A stretch of DNA of 64,000 nucleotides, from assembly GCA_009908855.1 (NCBI GenBank), contig JAAAOM010000031.1, positions 124,001-188,000 on the forward strand. The letters are read 5' to 3'. This DNA comes from Bacteroidota bacterium (GTDB taxonomy: Bacteria; Bacteroidota; Bacteroidia; Bacteroidales; JAAAOM01). The position numbers and the translations under genes are program-made. Positions 44,871 to 53,616 of this stretch are shown here, piece after piece (position 1 is the stretch's first letter; every line of letters starts with the position of its first letter). The notes under the pieces are model-generated. The model worked only from the letters and a program-made list of their open reading frames with translations, did no database searches and had not been told where the DNA came from.

Positions 44871-46054
44871 GCAAAAAAGCCATTTTATGTGTCGATGATG
44901 AAGTGATTGTTTTAGATTCTCTTAAGGAACAGATACAAAATGCACTTGATAACGAATATATCATTGAAACAGCAGAAAATGGCCAGGAAGCAATGGAAGT
45001 GTTTGATGAATTGCTGGAAGATAATTATGAGGTACCTGTTGTTATTGCCGACTATATAATGCCTGAAATAACAGGTGATAAAGTATTGGAGTATATCCAT
45101 ACAAAACATTTTGATACGCGTACCATTTTACTTACCGGACAAGCCAATTTACAGGGAGTAGAAAATGCTGTAAACAAGGCAAATTTATACCGGTTCATCT
45201 CTAAACCCTGGGATAAAGAAGACCTGATACTTACCATAAAAGAGGCATTGCGTAGTTTTGAACAGGACAAAACCATATCCAGAAAAAACACCGAATTGCA
45301 GGAACTGAACGCCAGTCTGGAACAGAAAGTTGAAATCCGTACCACTGAACTGAGTGAGCTGAATGCAACGAAAGATAAATTTTTCTCCATTATTGCACAC
45401 GATCTTAAAAACCCGTTCAATACACTGCTGGGTTTTTCTGAATTGTTAATGACAAATTTGTCCAATTATTCAAGTAGTGAGCTTGAGGAGTTTATTGGCA
45501 TCATACACCAGACTTCAAAGAATGCTTATGCATTACTGGAAAATCTATTGGAATGGTCGCGTTCACAAACCGGTCGTATCAAATTTCAACCCGATAAACT
45601 CGATATGAAACTATTGGTTGAATCAACCTTACAAACAGTTCAGAACAATGCCCTTAAAAAGAATATAACACTGTTGAATCAGATAAAACACCCCGGTACT
45701 GCTTTTGCCGATGAAAATATGATCAAGACGGTAATTCGCAATCTGCTATCCAATGCCATTAAATTTACGGACAATGAAGGGGAGATTAAAGTTTACTCTA
45801 AAACCGAAGACAATTTAATATATATTACCATTAGCGATAACGGGGTAGGTATAAAAGAAAAAGACCTTGAAAAACTTTTCCGTATTGATGTTAACCATTC
45901 TACAGTAGGCACGGAAAACGAAATGGGTACAGGACTCGGACTCATTCTTTGCAAAGAATTTATTGTAAAGAATGGAGGAGAAATCTGGGTTGAGAGTGAG
46001 TACGGCAAAGGAAGTCAATTCACATTTACATTGCCTATTCATGAAAATGCCTGA
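44867..46054 (+). CDS. Receiver-histidine kinase hybrid
   Basis: A 395-residue soluble protein. It starts with a receiver domain (residues about 1-125, phospho-Asp62 in IADYIMPEITGD, Lys in SKPWDKED), similar to the preceding stand-alone receiver. A coiled-coil linker (about 130-165) follows, then the HisKA domain with His178 in IAHDLKNPFNT. The HATPase domain has NLLSNAIKFT, DNGVGI and GTGLGLILCKEF. With the receiver in front, kinase activity is presumably controlled by phosphate from another kinase, most simply the PAS kinase two genes upstream. The two adjacent receivers probably arose by duplication. Confidence 0.92.
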   Translation: MSKKAILCVDDEVIVLDSLKEQIQNALDNEYIIETAENGQEAMEVFDELLEDNYEVPVVIADYIMPEITGDKVLEYIHTKHFDTRTILLTGQANLQGVENAVNKANLYRFISKPWDKEDLILTIKEALRSFEQDKTISRKNTELQELNASLEQKVEIRTTELSELNATKDKFFSIIAHDLKNPFNTLLGFSELLMTNLSNYSSSELEEFIGIIHQTSKNAYALLENLLEWSRSQTGRIKFQPDKLDMKLLVESTLQTVQNNALKKNITLLNQIKHPGTAFADENMIKTVIRNLLSNAIKFTDNEGEIKVYSKTEDNLIYITISDNGVGIKEKDLEKLFRIDVNHSTVGTENEMGTGLGLILCKEFIVKNGGEIWVESEYGKGSQFTFTLPIHENA

Positions 46055-46177
46055 TAGTTTTCGGTAAATATACTTTTCCTAAAGAATATACAGATTTATT
46101 GATAATACTTCCGCCTCATTGGGTTGCCAAATGACAGATTAAGCATTTTATCCGGTATCAGATACTGATTTATTTCA

Positions 46178-46185
46178 TACTTTTG
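46178..46185 (+). promoter_or_regulatory. -7 element upstream of comB
   Basis: TACTTTTG matches TAnnTTTG, 19 nt before the likely start codon. No good upstream box was found. Confidence 0.5.
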
Positions 46186-46204
46186 ACAATTCTTAAATCG
46201 ATTG

Positions 46205-46933
46205 ATGATGGAAAAGCAAAAAATACAGGTAGAAGTATGTTTTACACCAGCTATTTATGCAGGCTACGAAAATCCTGAAGCCATAGTAGTAGTGGTTGAT
46301 GTGCTGCGGGCAACAAGTGCCATTTGTACGGCTTTTATGAATGGAGCCAACAGGATTATTCCGGTAGCAACACTCGAAGAAGCCAGAGCCTTTAAAGAAA
46401 AGGGATACCTGGTTGCAGCAGAGCGTGACGGAATTGTAAAGGATTTTGCGGATTTTGGCAATTCACCCTATAATTTTACTCCGGAAAGAGTAAAAAACAA
46501 TGACATTGTATATAGCACCACCAACGGTACAAATTCAATCCAAATAGCCCGTAACAGTCATGAGGTATTAATTGGCGCTTATTTGAACATTTCGGCTTTG
46601 GCTTATTATTTGATTGAAAAACAGCGCGATGTGATAATTCTTTGTGCAGGATGGAAAACGAAATTCAATCTTGAAGATTCTCTTTTTGCCGGTGCATTGG
46701 CAAATAAAATATTGGCAAACTCCGCTTTTTCGACAATATGCGACTCTGCAAAAGCATCTGTCGATCTGTGGCAACTGGCTGAAAATAACCTGATGGCGTA
46801 TATTAAAGAAACCGCACAGTATAGCCGGTTACGTAAAAACAATTTACACGATGTTATTGAATATTGTCATACACCTGACCAAACCAACATTATTCCTGTA
46901 TTCAGGGATGATGCCGTAACCGTATTGAACTGA
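46205..46933 (+). CDS. 2-phosphosulfolactate phosphatase (ComB) family protein
   Basis: A 242-residue member of the ComB family, which in methanogens hydrolyses 2-phosphosulfolactate to sulfolactate on the way to coenzyme M. Family blocks visible are VVVDVLRATSAI (about residues 28-39), AAERDG followed by FADFGNSP, TTNGTNSI and CAGWKTKFNLEDSLFAGAL. The ATGs at 46205 and 46208 are equivalent starts. Coenzyme M is not expected here, so the real substrate may be another sulfonate or phosphate ester. No comA or comC homologue is nearby, and I therefore withhold the symbol. Confidence 0.88.
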   Translation: MMEKQKIQVEVCFTPAIYAGYENPEAIVVVVDVLRATSAICTAFMNGANRIIPVATLEEARAFKEKGYLVAAERDGIVKDFADFGNSPYNFTPERVKNNDIVYSTTNGTNSIQIARNSHEVLIGAYLNISALAYYLIEKQRDVIILCAGWKTKFNLEDSLFAGALANKILANSAFSTICDSAKASVDLWQLAENNLMAYIKETAQYSRLRKNNLHDVIEYCHTPDQTNIIPVFRDDAVTVLN

Positions 46934-46958
46934 CCATTTTTAAATAATCTATAATCTT

Positions 46959-46984
46959 ATTGTTATTTTTTTCACAATAACAAT
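46959..46984. promoter_or_regulatory. Inverted repeat overlapping the serC promoter
   Basis: ATTGTTATT (46959-46967) and AATAACAAT (46976-46984), a perfect 9-bp dyad with an 8-nt T-rich loop. It lies between comB and the -7 element of serC, over the place of the upstream promoter box. It may be an operator, or a weak terminator for comB. Confidence 0.5.
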
Positions 46985-46993
46985 TACATTATT

Positions 46994-47001
46994 TACTTTT
47001 G
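46994..47001 (+). promoter_or_regulatory. -7 element of the serC-serA-DUF1015 unit
   Basis: TACTTTTG matches TAnnTTTG, about 58 nt before the serC start. The upstream box falls in the T-rich loop of the dyad just before it. Confidence 0.55.
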
Positions 47002-47059
47002 CAATTCGAAACACATAATTATTTAAGTGTTGAATTAATAAATTAATAGGAATACTGAT

Positions 47060-48148
47060 ATGAAGAAGCACAATTTTTATGCTGGACCCAGCATTTTATC
47101 TGATTACACAATAAAAAATACAGCCAAAGGGATACTTGGACTTGATAATGCCGAGCTATCAATAATGGAAATTTCTCACAGAAGCAAGGAATGCACCGAA
47201 ATGGTGGAAGAAACCATTTCATTGTTTCGCGAGTTATTAAGCATTCCTAAAGGATATTCGGTGCTGTTTTTAGGCGGTGGCGCAAGCACACAATTTTGTA
47301 TGGTGCCGTATAATTATCTGAATAAAAAAGCGGCTTATATCGATTCCGGATCATGGTCAGGCAAAGCCATTAAAGAAGCCAGGTTTTTTGGTGAGGTTGA
47401 GGTAGTTGCCTCTTCTGAAGACCGTAACTACTGTTATATTCCCAAAAAATATGACGTACCAAAAGATATTGATTACTTACATATAACCACTAACAACACC
47501 ATTTTTGGTACACAATACAAAAAAGACCCGGATGTAAAAGTTCCGATGGCTGCCGACATGTCTTCTGACATATTTAGCCGGTATGTCGATATCTCGAAGT
47601 ACGATATCATTTATGGTGGAGCCCAAAAAAACCTGGGGCCGGCTGGTGTTACGTTTGTAATTATAAAAGACGATTCATTGGGCAGGGTTGAGCGTCCGAT
47701 ACCCTCCATGCTCAACTACAAAACGCATATCGACAAAGAATCGATGTACAACACACCACCTGTTGTAAATATTTTTGCATGCCTGCAAACATTAAAATGG
47801 TACCGCAGGCTGGGGGGGGTACAAGCCATTCAAAAATACAATGAGAAAAAAGCCGGGTTACTCTATGATGAGATCGATCGTAATCGTTTGTTCAAAGGAA
47901 CAGCCGATAAGAAAGACCGATCTGATATGAACATCACTTTTGTGATGAATGAAGAATTTAAAGAACTGCAAACTGAATTCCTGGAATTCGCCTCCAACAG
48001 AGGAATGGTGGGTATCAAAGGCCACCGTTCAGTAGGCGGGTTCAGAGCTTCAACCTATAATGCCATGCCGATTGATAGTGTAATGGCATTGGTGGAAGTA
48101 ATGCAGGAATACGAAAAAGGAGTACTAAATAATAACCTTAAAAAATGA
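47060..48148 (+). CDS. serC: Phosphoserine aminotransferase
   Basis: A PLP enzyme converting 3-phosphohydroxypyruvate and glutamate to phosphoserine. The 362 residues start [12 protein letters not shown], the typical SerC opening. The PLP lysine is in [13 protein letters not shown] (near residue 190), and NTPPVVNIF and [17 protein letters not shown] follow, as in the family. serA starts 9 nt after its stop, so the first two steps of serine synthesis share a transcript. Confidence 0.97.
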   Translation: MKKHNFYAGPSILSDYTIKNTAKGILGLDNAELSIMEISHRSKECTEMVEETISLFRELLSIPKGYSVLFLGGGASTQFCMVPYNYLNKKAAYIDSGSWSGKAIKEARFFGEVEVVASSEDRNYCYIPKKYDVPKDIDYLHITTNNTIFGTQYKKDPDVKVPMAADMSSDIFSRYVDISKYDIIYGGAQKNLGPAGVTFVIIKDDSLGRVERPIPSMLNYKTHIDKESMYNTPPVVNIFACLQTLKWYRRLGGVQAIQKYNEKKAGLLYDEIDRNRLFKGTADKKDRSDMNITFVMNEEFKELQTEFLEFASNRGMVGIKGHRSVGGFRASTYNAMPIDSVMALVEVMQEYEKGVLNNNLKK

Positions 48149-48157
48149 AAGTTTAAC

Positions 48158-49078
48158 ATGAGTAAAATACTCGTAGCAACCGAAAAACCATTTGCAAAGT
48201 CTGCCGTGGAAGGAATGGGAGCCATTCTAAACGAAGCCGGACTGAGCATTGATACACTCGAAAAATATACGGATAAATCGGAATTACTGGAGGCTGTTAA
48301 AGATGCTGAAGGGTTAATTATTCGTAGCGATAAAATCGATCAGCAAGTGATTGATGCAGCTCAAAATCTAAAAATTATAGTAAGGGCCGGGGCAGGATAT
48401 GACAATGTAGACCTGAAAGCGGCATCAGCCAGGGATATTGTTGTAATGAATACACCCGGTCAAAATGCCAATGCGGTAGCCGAATTGGGTATTGGTATGA
48501 TGATATACCTAAATCGAAGTCAGTTTAACGGAAAAGCCGGAACCGAGCTGCGCAGTAAAACACTTGGTATACACGGTTATGGCAATATTGGTAAAATACT
48601 GGCTCAAATTGCACATGGGCTGGGTATGAAAGTGTATGCCCACGATCCTTTCGTGGAACCCAAAATTATTGAAGATGACGGGGTAATCAATGAAAAAGAT
48701 GTGAAAGACCTGTATAAAAAATCACAATATGTTTCCGTAAATCTTCCGGCCAACGACAAAACCAAAGGCATGATCAATGCTGATTTACTTTCGCTTATGC
48801 CCGAAGGCGGAACATTGGTGAATACTGCCCGGAAGGAGATAATTGATGAAGAATCTGTTCTTAAAGTTTTTAAAGAACGTTCTGATTTCAGGTACATTTC
48901 GGATATTGCGCCTGACTGCAAGGATGAGATCGAAAAGAACTTCGAGGGAAGGTTTTACTTCACGCCTAAAAAAATGGGTGCGCAAACAATGGAAGCCAAT
49001 ACCAATGCCGGGTTGGCAGCTGCCCGTCAAATTGTTGGGTATTTATCCAAAGGCGACAAAACTTTCCAGGTTAATTAA
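48158..49078 (+). CDS. serA: D-3-phosphoglycerate dehydrogenase, short type without ACT domain
   Basis: Oxidises 3-phosphoglycerate, the entry step of serine synthesis. At 306 residues it lacks the C-terminal regulatory ACT domain, so feedback inhibition by serine through that domain is not expected. The NAD motif GIHGYGNIGK is at about residues 132-141, RAGAGYDNVD and NTARKEIIDEE are present. Where most 2-hydroxyacid dehydrogenases have the catalytic His in TPHxGA, this protein reads TPKKMGA (Lys271-Lys272). A lysine at this place is known from the short Entamoeba and Bacteroides-type enzymes. The gene order with serC supports the function. Confidence 0.93.
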   Translation: MSKILVATEKPFAKSAVEGMGAILNEAGLSIDTLEKYTDKSELLEAVKDAEGLIIRSDKIDQQVIDAAQNLKIIVRAGAGYDNVDLKAASARDIVVMNTPGQNANAVAELGIGMMIYLNRSQFNGKAGTELRSKTLGIHGYGNIGKILAQIAHGLGMKVYAHDPFVEPKIIEDDGVINEKDVKDLYKKSQYVSVNLPANDKTKGMINADLLSLMPEGGTLVNTARKEIIDEESVLKVFKERSDFRYISDIAPDCKDEIEKNFEGRFYFTPKKMGAQTMEANTNAGLAAARQIVGYLSKGDKTFQVN

Positions 49079-49092
49079 TGAAATAAAATATC

Positions 49093-50340
49093 ATGGCAAT
49101 TGTAAAACCTTTTAAAGGCTATCGGCCTATACCTGAGAAGGTAGGCCGGATAGCCTCGCGTCCGTACGACGTTTTAAATTCTGAAGAAGCAAGAAATGAA
49201 GTTAGCGGGAATGAGCTTTCATTTTTACATGTTGTTAAACCGGAGGTTGATTTACCCGAAGATTTAAACCCTTATGATGATAGGGTTTATCAGAAAGCAC
49301 ATGAAAACCTGCAACAATTAATTGGCGATCAGGTTTTTATACAGGATGATAAACCCTGCTATTACATTTATGCCCAAACCATGGATGGCGTTACACAATA
49401 TGGCCTGGTAGGTTGTGCATCGGTGCAGGATTATATGGATGATGTTATTAAAAAGCATGAATTAACCAGGCCGGATAAGGAAGAAGACAGGATGAACCAT
49501 GTTCGTGTAACCAATTTCAATGCTGAACCGGTTTTCTTTTCTTATCCCGATAACGATCATATTGACACCCTGGTAGATGATGTGGTTTCGCGCAAGCCTG
49601 TATATAAATTTACCACTGATGAAGGATTCGGCCATGAATTATGGGTTGTTGATGATCCGCAACAAGTAGCTGCCATTGAAAAGATATTCAGAGAAGAAAT
49701 CCCCGTAACCTATGTGGCAGACGGTCATCATCGAACAGCAGCGGCGGCATTGGTCGGAGCGGAAAGAAAGAGAAACAACCCTGATCATAAGGGTGATGAG
49801 GAGTATAATTTCTTCCTGGCTGTTCATTTTCCGGCTTCCCAGCTTCGTATTATCGACTATAACAGGGTGGTGAAAGACTTAAATGGCCATACTCCGGATG
49901 AGTTTCTGACCGCTTTAAATGAACATTTCGAGGTAGTGAATTACGGTGCCCGGGAATATAAGCCGCAACAATTGCATGAGCTATCTATGTACCTGGAAGG
50001 CAATTGGTATATACTTCGTGCCAAACCACATACTTATGATGATAATGATCCGATTATGGCACTGGATGTAACCGTTTTATCAGATGCGGTGCTTACACCC
50101 CTGCTGGATATTACTGACTTGCGCAAGTCTAAAAGAATTGACTTTGTTGGTGGTATTCGCGGATTGAACGAATTAAAACGCCGGGTTGATAGTGGTGAAA
50201 TGAAAGTGGCTTTTGCCTTGTACCCTGTTTCCATGACACAATTGATGGATATCGCCGATACCGGAAATATAATGCCACCCAAAACCACCTGGTTTGAACC
50301 GAAGTTACGAAGCGGATTGGTTTTGCATAGCCTGGATTAG
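49093..50340 (+). CDS. DUF1015 family protein, linked to serine synthesis
   Basis: A 415-residue soluble protein of the DUF1015 (COG4198) family. It begins AIVKPFKGYRPIPEKVGRIA followed by SRPYDVL, the family opening. A conserved VADGHHRTAAAAL sits at about residues 208-220 (Asp210, His212, His213, Arg214). The DGHHR signature is shared with ParB/Srx-fold proteins such as the ADP-dependent serine kinase SerK of Thermococcales. It starts 14 nt after serA, and the serC-serA-DUF1015 order suggests a role in phosphoserine or serine metabolism. No phosphoserine phosphatase gene is in the window. The biochemical function is not established. Confidence 0.88.
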   Translation: MAIVKPFKGYRPIPEKVGRIASRPYDVLNSEEARNEVSGNELSFLHVVKPEVDLPEDLNPYDDRVYQKAHENLQQLIGDQVFIQDDKPCYYIYAQTMDGVTQYGLVGCASVQDYMDDVIKKHELTRPDKEEDRMNHVRVTNFNAEPVFFSYPDNDHIDTLVDDVVSRKPVYKFTTDEGFGHELWVVDDPQQVAAIEKIFREEIPVTYVADGHHRTAAAALVGAERKRNNPDHKGDEEYNFFLAVHFPASQLRIIDYNRVVKDLNGHTPDEFLTALNEHFEVVNYGAREYKPQQLHELSMYLEGNWYILRAKPHTYDDNDPIMALDVTVLSDAVLTPLLDITDLRKSKRIDFVGGIRGLNELKRRVDSGEMKVAFALYPVSMTQLMDIADTGNIMPPKTTWFEPKLRSGLVLHSLD

Positions 50341-50351
50341 AAGAACAAAAA

Positions 50352-51047
50352 TTATAATACAACAGCCGGGATGGCGGATGCCATCACACCGGCTGTTTCG
50401 GTTCGTAATCGACTTTCTCCCAAGCTAATTTCGACCAATCCATTGTCCCTGGCCAATTTAATTTCAGCATCTGAAAAATCGCCTTCCGGTCCAATGAGTA
50501 CCGTGATATGTGTGGGTTTAACCACATCTTTAAATCTTTGGCGGGGTGACGGCTGGCAATGTGCAATACATTTTAGTTCCCCGGGTACCTGAGAGAGGTA
50601 ATCCTTAAATGATGTAAGTGGATGAATAACAGGCTTATGCGCTTTTAAAGACTGTTTCATGGCTGCGATAACGATCTTCTCCAAACGTTCATGTTTTATT
50701 ACTTTTCGTTCTGAATGTTCGCAAAGCATCGGTACTATTTCATCAATGCCAATTTCGGTGGCTTTTTCCAGAAACCATTCAAAGCGGTCAATATTTTTGG
50801 TGGGTGCAATGGCTATGGTAAGTGTATAGGGTCTTTTGTTGGCAATTTCTTGTTTGTCGGTTATTCGAAATTTACAGGTTTTGCTGTGTGCATCGGTTAT
50901 TTGAGCAGTGTACAAACCACCCTGGCCGTCAATTAGTTGAATTTCATCGCCTTCGGTCATTCGCAATACCCGCACACAATGCTTAGACTCTGTTTCGTCC
51001 AGCACATTTTGGTTCTGTAATATTTGTGGTGTATAAAAAAGTTGCAT
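50352..51047 (-). CDS. rsmE: 16S rRNA (uracil-1498-N3)-methyltransferase
   Basis: A SPOUT-class enzyme methylating U1498 of 16S rRNA with SAM. From the ATG at 51047 it has 231 residues starting MQLFYTPQIL; an ATG 18 nt upstream (51065) is possible. The N-terminal PUA-like domain holds SKHCVRVLRMTEGDEIQLIDG. The C-terminal SPOUT knot holds ERKVIKHERLEKIVIAAMKQS, VLIGPEGDFSDAEI and SLGESRLRTETAG, the SAM-binding loops. It converges with the DUF1015 gene (11 bp apart) and is divergent from the phosphoesterase gene. Confidence 0.95.
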   Translation of the reverse strand: MQLFYTPQILQNQNVLDETESKHCVRVLRMTEGDEIQLIDGQGGLYTAQITDAHSKTCKFRITDKQEIANKRPYTLTIAIAPTKNIDRFEWFLEKATEIGIDEIVPMLCEHSERKVIKHERLEKIVIAAMKQSLKAHKPVIHPLTSFKDYLSQVPGELKCIAHCQPSPRQRFKDVVKPTHITVLIGPEGDFSDAEIKLARDNGLVEISLGESRLRTETAGVMASAIPAVVL

Positions 51048-51069
51048 TTTTACCGGCTTATTCATGCAT

Positions 51070-51077
51070 CAAAAATA
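51070..51077 (-). promoter_or_regulatory. -7 element of the rsmE promoter
   Basis: On the minus strand this reads TATTTTTG, a full match to TAnnTTTG. Transcription would begin around 51063-51066, giving a leader of under 20 nt to the ATG at 51047. The element sits only a few bases before the start codon of the divergent phosphoesterase gene. Confidence 0.55.
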
Positions 51078-51083
51078 CAATTA

Positions 51084-51575
51084 ATGACGAGAATTGGATT
51101 ACTATCCGATACACATGGCCATTACGATCCAAAAATAGAAACCTATTTTCAGTCGTGTGATGAAATTTGGCACGCGGGTGATATTGGTCCGGTTGAGATT
51201 GCTGATAAGCTCAACGCATTTCGTCCGCTTAGGGCGGTTTATGGTAATATAGACGGGCAGGATGTTCGTATTGTATACCCTGAAATTCTTCGGTTTCAAT
51301 GTGAACAGGTTGATGTACTTATCAAACATATTGGTGGTTACCCGAAAAAATATGATCCCGGTATTCGGCAAACCATTCAAAAAAATCCCCCAAAATTGTT
51401 TATCTCCGGTCATTCACATATTTTAAAGGTTATGCCCGACAATCAATATGGTTTGTTACATATCAATCCGGGTGCGGCGGGTAAAATCGGGTTTCACAAG
51501 GTTCGTACGTTGTTGCGGTTGGTTATTGAAGGTACGGAAATAAAGGAACTGGAAGTTATTGAACTGGAAAAGTAG
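51084..51575 (+). CDS. YfcE/MJ0936-type metallophosphoesterase
   Basis: A small calcineurin-like phosphodiesterase of 163 residues from the ATG at 51084; an in-frame upstream start at 51024 would run through the rsmE gene. All dimetal motifs are present: SDTHGH (residues about 7-12), HAGDIG, GNID for the GNxx ligand, a His in LIKHIGG, and GHSHI. Members of this family hydrolyse phosphodiesters in vitro, and the natural substrate is generally unknown. The promoter must lie inside rsmE. Confidence 0.92.
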   Translation: MTRIGLLSDTHGHYDPKIETYFQSCDEIWHAGDIGPVEIADKLNAFRPLRAVYGNIDGQDVRIVYPEILRFQCEQVDVLIKHIGGYPKKYDPGIRQTIQKNPPKLFISGHSHILKVMPDNQYGLLHINPGAAGKIGFHKVRTLLRLVIEGTEIKELEVIELEK

Positions 51576-51753
51576 TGAATTCCTTTTAATTTCAAACAGA
51601 ATGGAATGGTTATGTAAATGCCGGGTAAATTGTTTTATTTTTAGTCGTATATATTTTAAGATTAAACGACTTGTGCTATAAACACTGAAATGATCATTTG
51701 TACAATAATGGAAACACACAGTGCAAATACATGTTATATTATTCAGTAAATCC

Positions 51754-51763
51754 GACTCGAGTC
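51754..51763. promoter_or_regulatory. Palindrome upstream of the NmrA-like gene
   Basis: GACTCGAGTC, a perfect 10-bp palindrome 22 nt before the start codon, in an otherwise AT-rich leader. It may be an operator, and chance is not excluded. Confidence 0.3.
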
Positions 51764-51785
51764 ATTAAATACAAGGACAAAATTT

Positions 51786-52670
51786 ATGAAAAGGGTATTA
51801 ATTACAGGGGCTACGGGCAATGTAGGATTTGAAGTGATTCGTTTTTTGTATCAAAACCATCCTGATGTACAAATTATTGCAGCAGCACGAAACGAAAAGC
51901 AGGCACGAAGGGTATTGGTTGATTATCCAAAGCTACAGTTCGTAACATTTGATTTTGAACATGAGGCCGGATTTGACGCAGCTTTGGAAAAGGTTGATTG
52001 TGTTTATTTATTGCGCCCTCCCCATATATCAGATATTCCAGGATACATTGCTCCGTTTATTAACAAAATGAAAGCAAAGAATATCTGTAAAATTGTTTTT
52101 CTTTCCGTTCAGGGAGCTGAGAAAAGCAAGGTTATACCACATAATAAAATTGAAAGACTGATTTTGGCCTCCGGAATGGATTATGTTTTTATTCGTCCGG
52201 CTTATTTCATGCAAAATTTAACAACCACTTTAATGAACGATATTAAACACAAAAGAAAAATTATCCTGCCGGCCGGAAAGTCCAAATTTAACTGGATTGA
52301 TGTGGCAAATATCGGCGAGGTTAGTGCGATAATATTAGATCGTTTCGATCAATTCAGGAACCAAAAGATGGAAGTAACCGGTTATGAAAATGAAGATTTT
52401 TATTATGTGGCTCATACAATCAATCGTTTTATACCGGATCAGGTTACTTATAAAAACATAAACCCGCTCCGTTTTTATTTTTTAAAAAAGAAGGAAAATA
52501 TCCCGGCAGGTAAAATCATGGTTATGATAATGTTACATTACTTGCCCCGTTTTCAGCAGGAACCGGCAATCTCTTCTTTTTATGAACAATTAACCGGTAA
52601 AAAGCCAACCACACTGGCAGCATTTGTGGAAAGGGAAAAAGAAAAATTCAAGCCAGCCAAAAAAACTTGA
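51786..52670 (+). CDS. NmrA-like NAD(P)-binding protein (atypical SDR)
   Basis: A 294-residue Rossmann-fold protein starting RVLITGATGNVGFEVIR, with the nucleotide-binding GATGNVG at about residues 7-13. It continues IIAAARNEKQARR and VYLLRPPHISD, then a KIVFLSVQGAEKS strand and SGMDYVFIRPAYFMQNL. This is the pattern of the NmrA/HSCARG group (SDR a5), which are redox sensors or NADPH-dependent reductases of unsettled substrate. It lacks a YxxxK pair at the classical place. A lipoprotein gene follows about 50 bp later. Confidence 0.88.
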   Translation: MKRVLITGATGNVGFEVIRFLYQNHPDVQIIAAARNEKQARRVLVDYPKLQFVTFDFEHEAGFDAALEKVDCVYLLRPPHISDIPGYIAPFINKMKAKNICKIVFLSVQGAEKSKVIPHNKIERLILASGMDYVFIRPAYFMQNLTTTLMNDIKHKRKIILPAGKSKFNWIDVANIGEVSAIILDRFDQFRNQKMEVTGYENEDFYYVAHTINRFIPDQVTYKNINPLRFYFLKKKENIPAGKIMVMIMLHYLPRFQQEPAISSFYEQLTGKKPTTLAAFVEREKEKFKPAKKT

Positions 52671-52723
52671 ATGAATCGGTATAATAATTGTTATTGATGG
52701 GTATAATCAATAATTATTGGGTT

Positions 52724-53566
52724 ATGGATCAATTCGTATACACATCTCACAAAAAAGCTGCCCGTTACCGACTCATTTATATAACCGTACTTAGTCTGAT
52801 ACTTATAGCCACGGGTTGCACCAAATATCAGTATGTGTGGCTGCAAAGCGATTTGCCACAACAAAATCAGCAGGAATTTGTAAATGAGAATGACACCCTG
52901 CGAATAGTCTATCGCTACAATGGCATAGATTGTCCGGTTAAAATTGATATTTATAATAAATTATCTACTCCGGTTTATGTTGACCTAAGTCAATCTGCTA
53001 TCATTATAGATAATGATATCCTGCCGTTGTGGAATGGTAATAATCGTATCACCGGACAAATTCAGGGTTCAGGCATTGAATGGACGGAAACGTATTCCGA
53101 ATTTTCTGGTGATTTTCAGGGGGGCAGTCAATGGTATGATGCGATTCGTTTTATTCCTCCACAGGCCCGTATATCTGTTTCGGGTCTGCATTTAACCAAT
53201 CAGTTTTTAAATGAATGGACGTCTGTTAAACCGTCAAAGGTAAAACTCGCTACAACTACGGGAAGTACTACCGGCAAAGGTTTTAGCTACAATAAAGAGG
53301 ATTCACCCATGCGTTTTAGGAGTTACATAACCTATACAATTAAAAATGACTATGTCCATCCCCGATATGTTGATGATGAGTTTTGGGTATCTGAAACAGT
53401 TGAGTCGATGGTTTCACCAATGGGATTGACATCCGGGCCGGCTAATCGCTATTATGTTAAAAAACCAACGGAATTCGGTGAGTTTACCACAGCGTTAACC
53501 GGGGTTGTTTTATTGGTGGGTATAATGGCAGTTTCTGCCAGTGAGACGATGGAAGAGGAATACTAA
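52724..53566 (+). CDS. Predicted lipoprotein, unknown function
   Basis: A 280-residue protein from the ATG at 52724; an ATG at 52697 is possible. A charged N-terminus is followed by a hydrophobic run ending LIATGC, a lipobox with Cys near 34. The mature part is beta-rich, with VKIDIYNKLSTPVYVDLSQS resembling an Ig-like strand set. A second hydrophobic segment (TALTGVVLLVGIMAVSA) lies near the C-terminus before an acidic tail, so the protein may be anchored at both ends. I do not recognise a family. It may share a transcript with the NmrA-like gene. Confidence 0.65.
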   Translation: MDQFVYTSHKKAARYRLIYITVLSLILIATGCTKYQYVWLQSDLPQQNQQEFVNENDTLRIVYRYNGIDCPVKIDIYNKLSTPVYVDLSQSAIIIDNDILPLWNGNNRITGQIQGSGIEWTETYSEFSGDFQGGSQWYDAIRFIPPQARISVSGLHLTNQFLNEWTSVKPSKVKLATTTGSTTGKGFSYNKEDSPMRFRSYITYTIKNDYVHPRYVDDEFWVSETVESMVSPMGLTSGPANRYYVKKPTEFGEFTTALTGVVLLVGIMAVSASETMEEEY

Positions 53567-53616
53567 ATTAAAAGAGGAAAGGATTATTACTCTAAGAATG
53601 GAAATACTAAAAAAAT

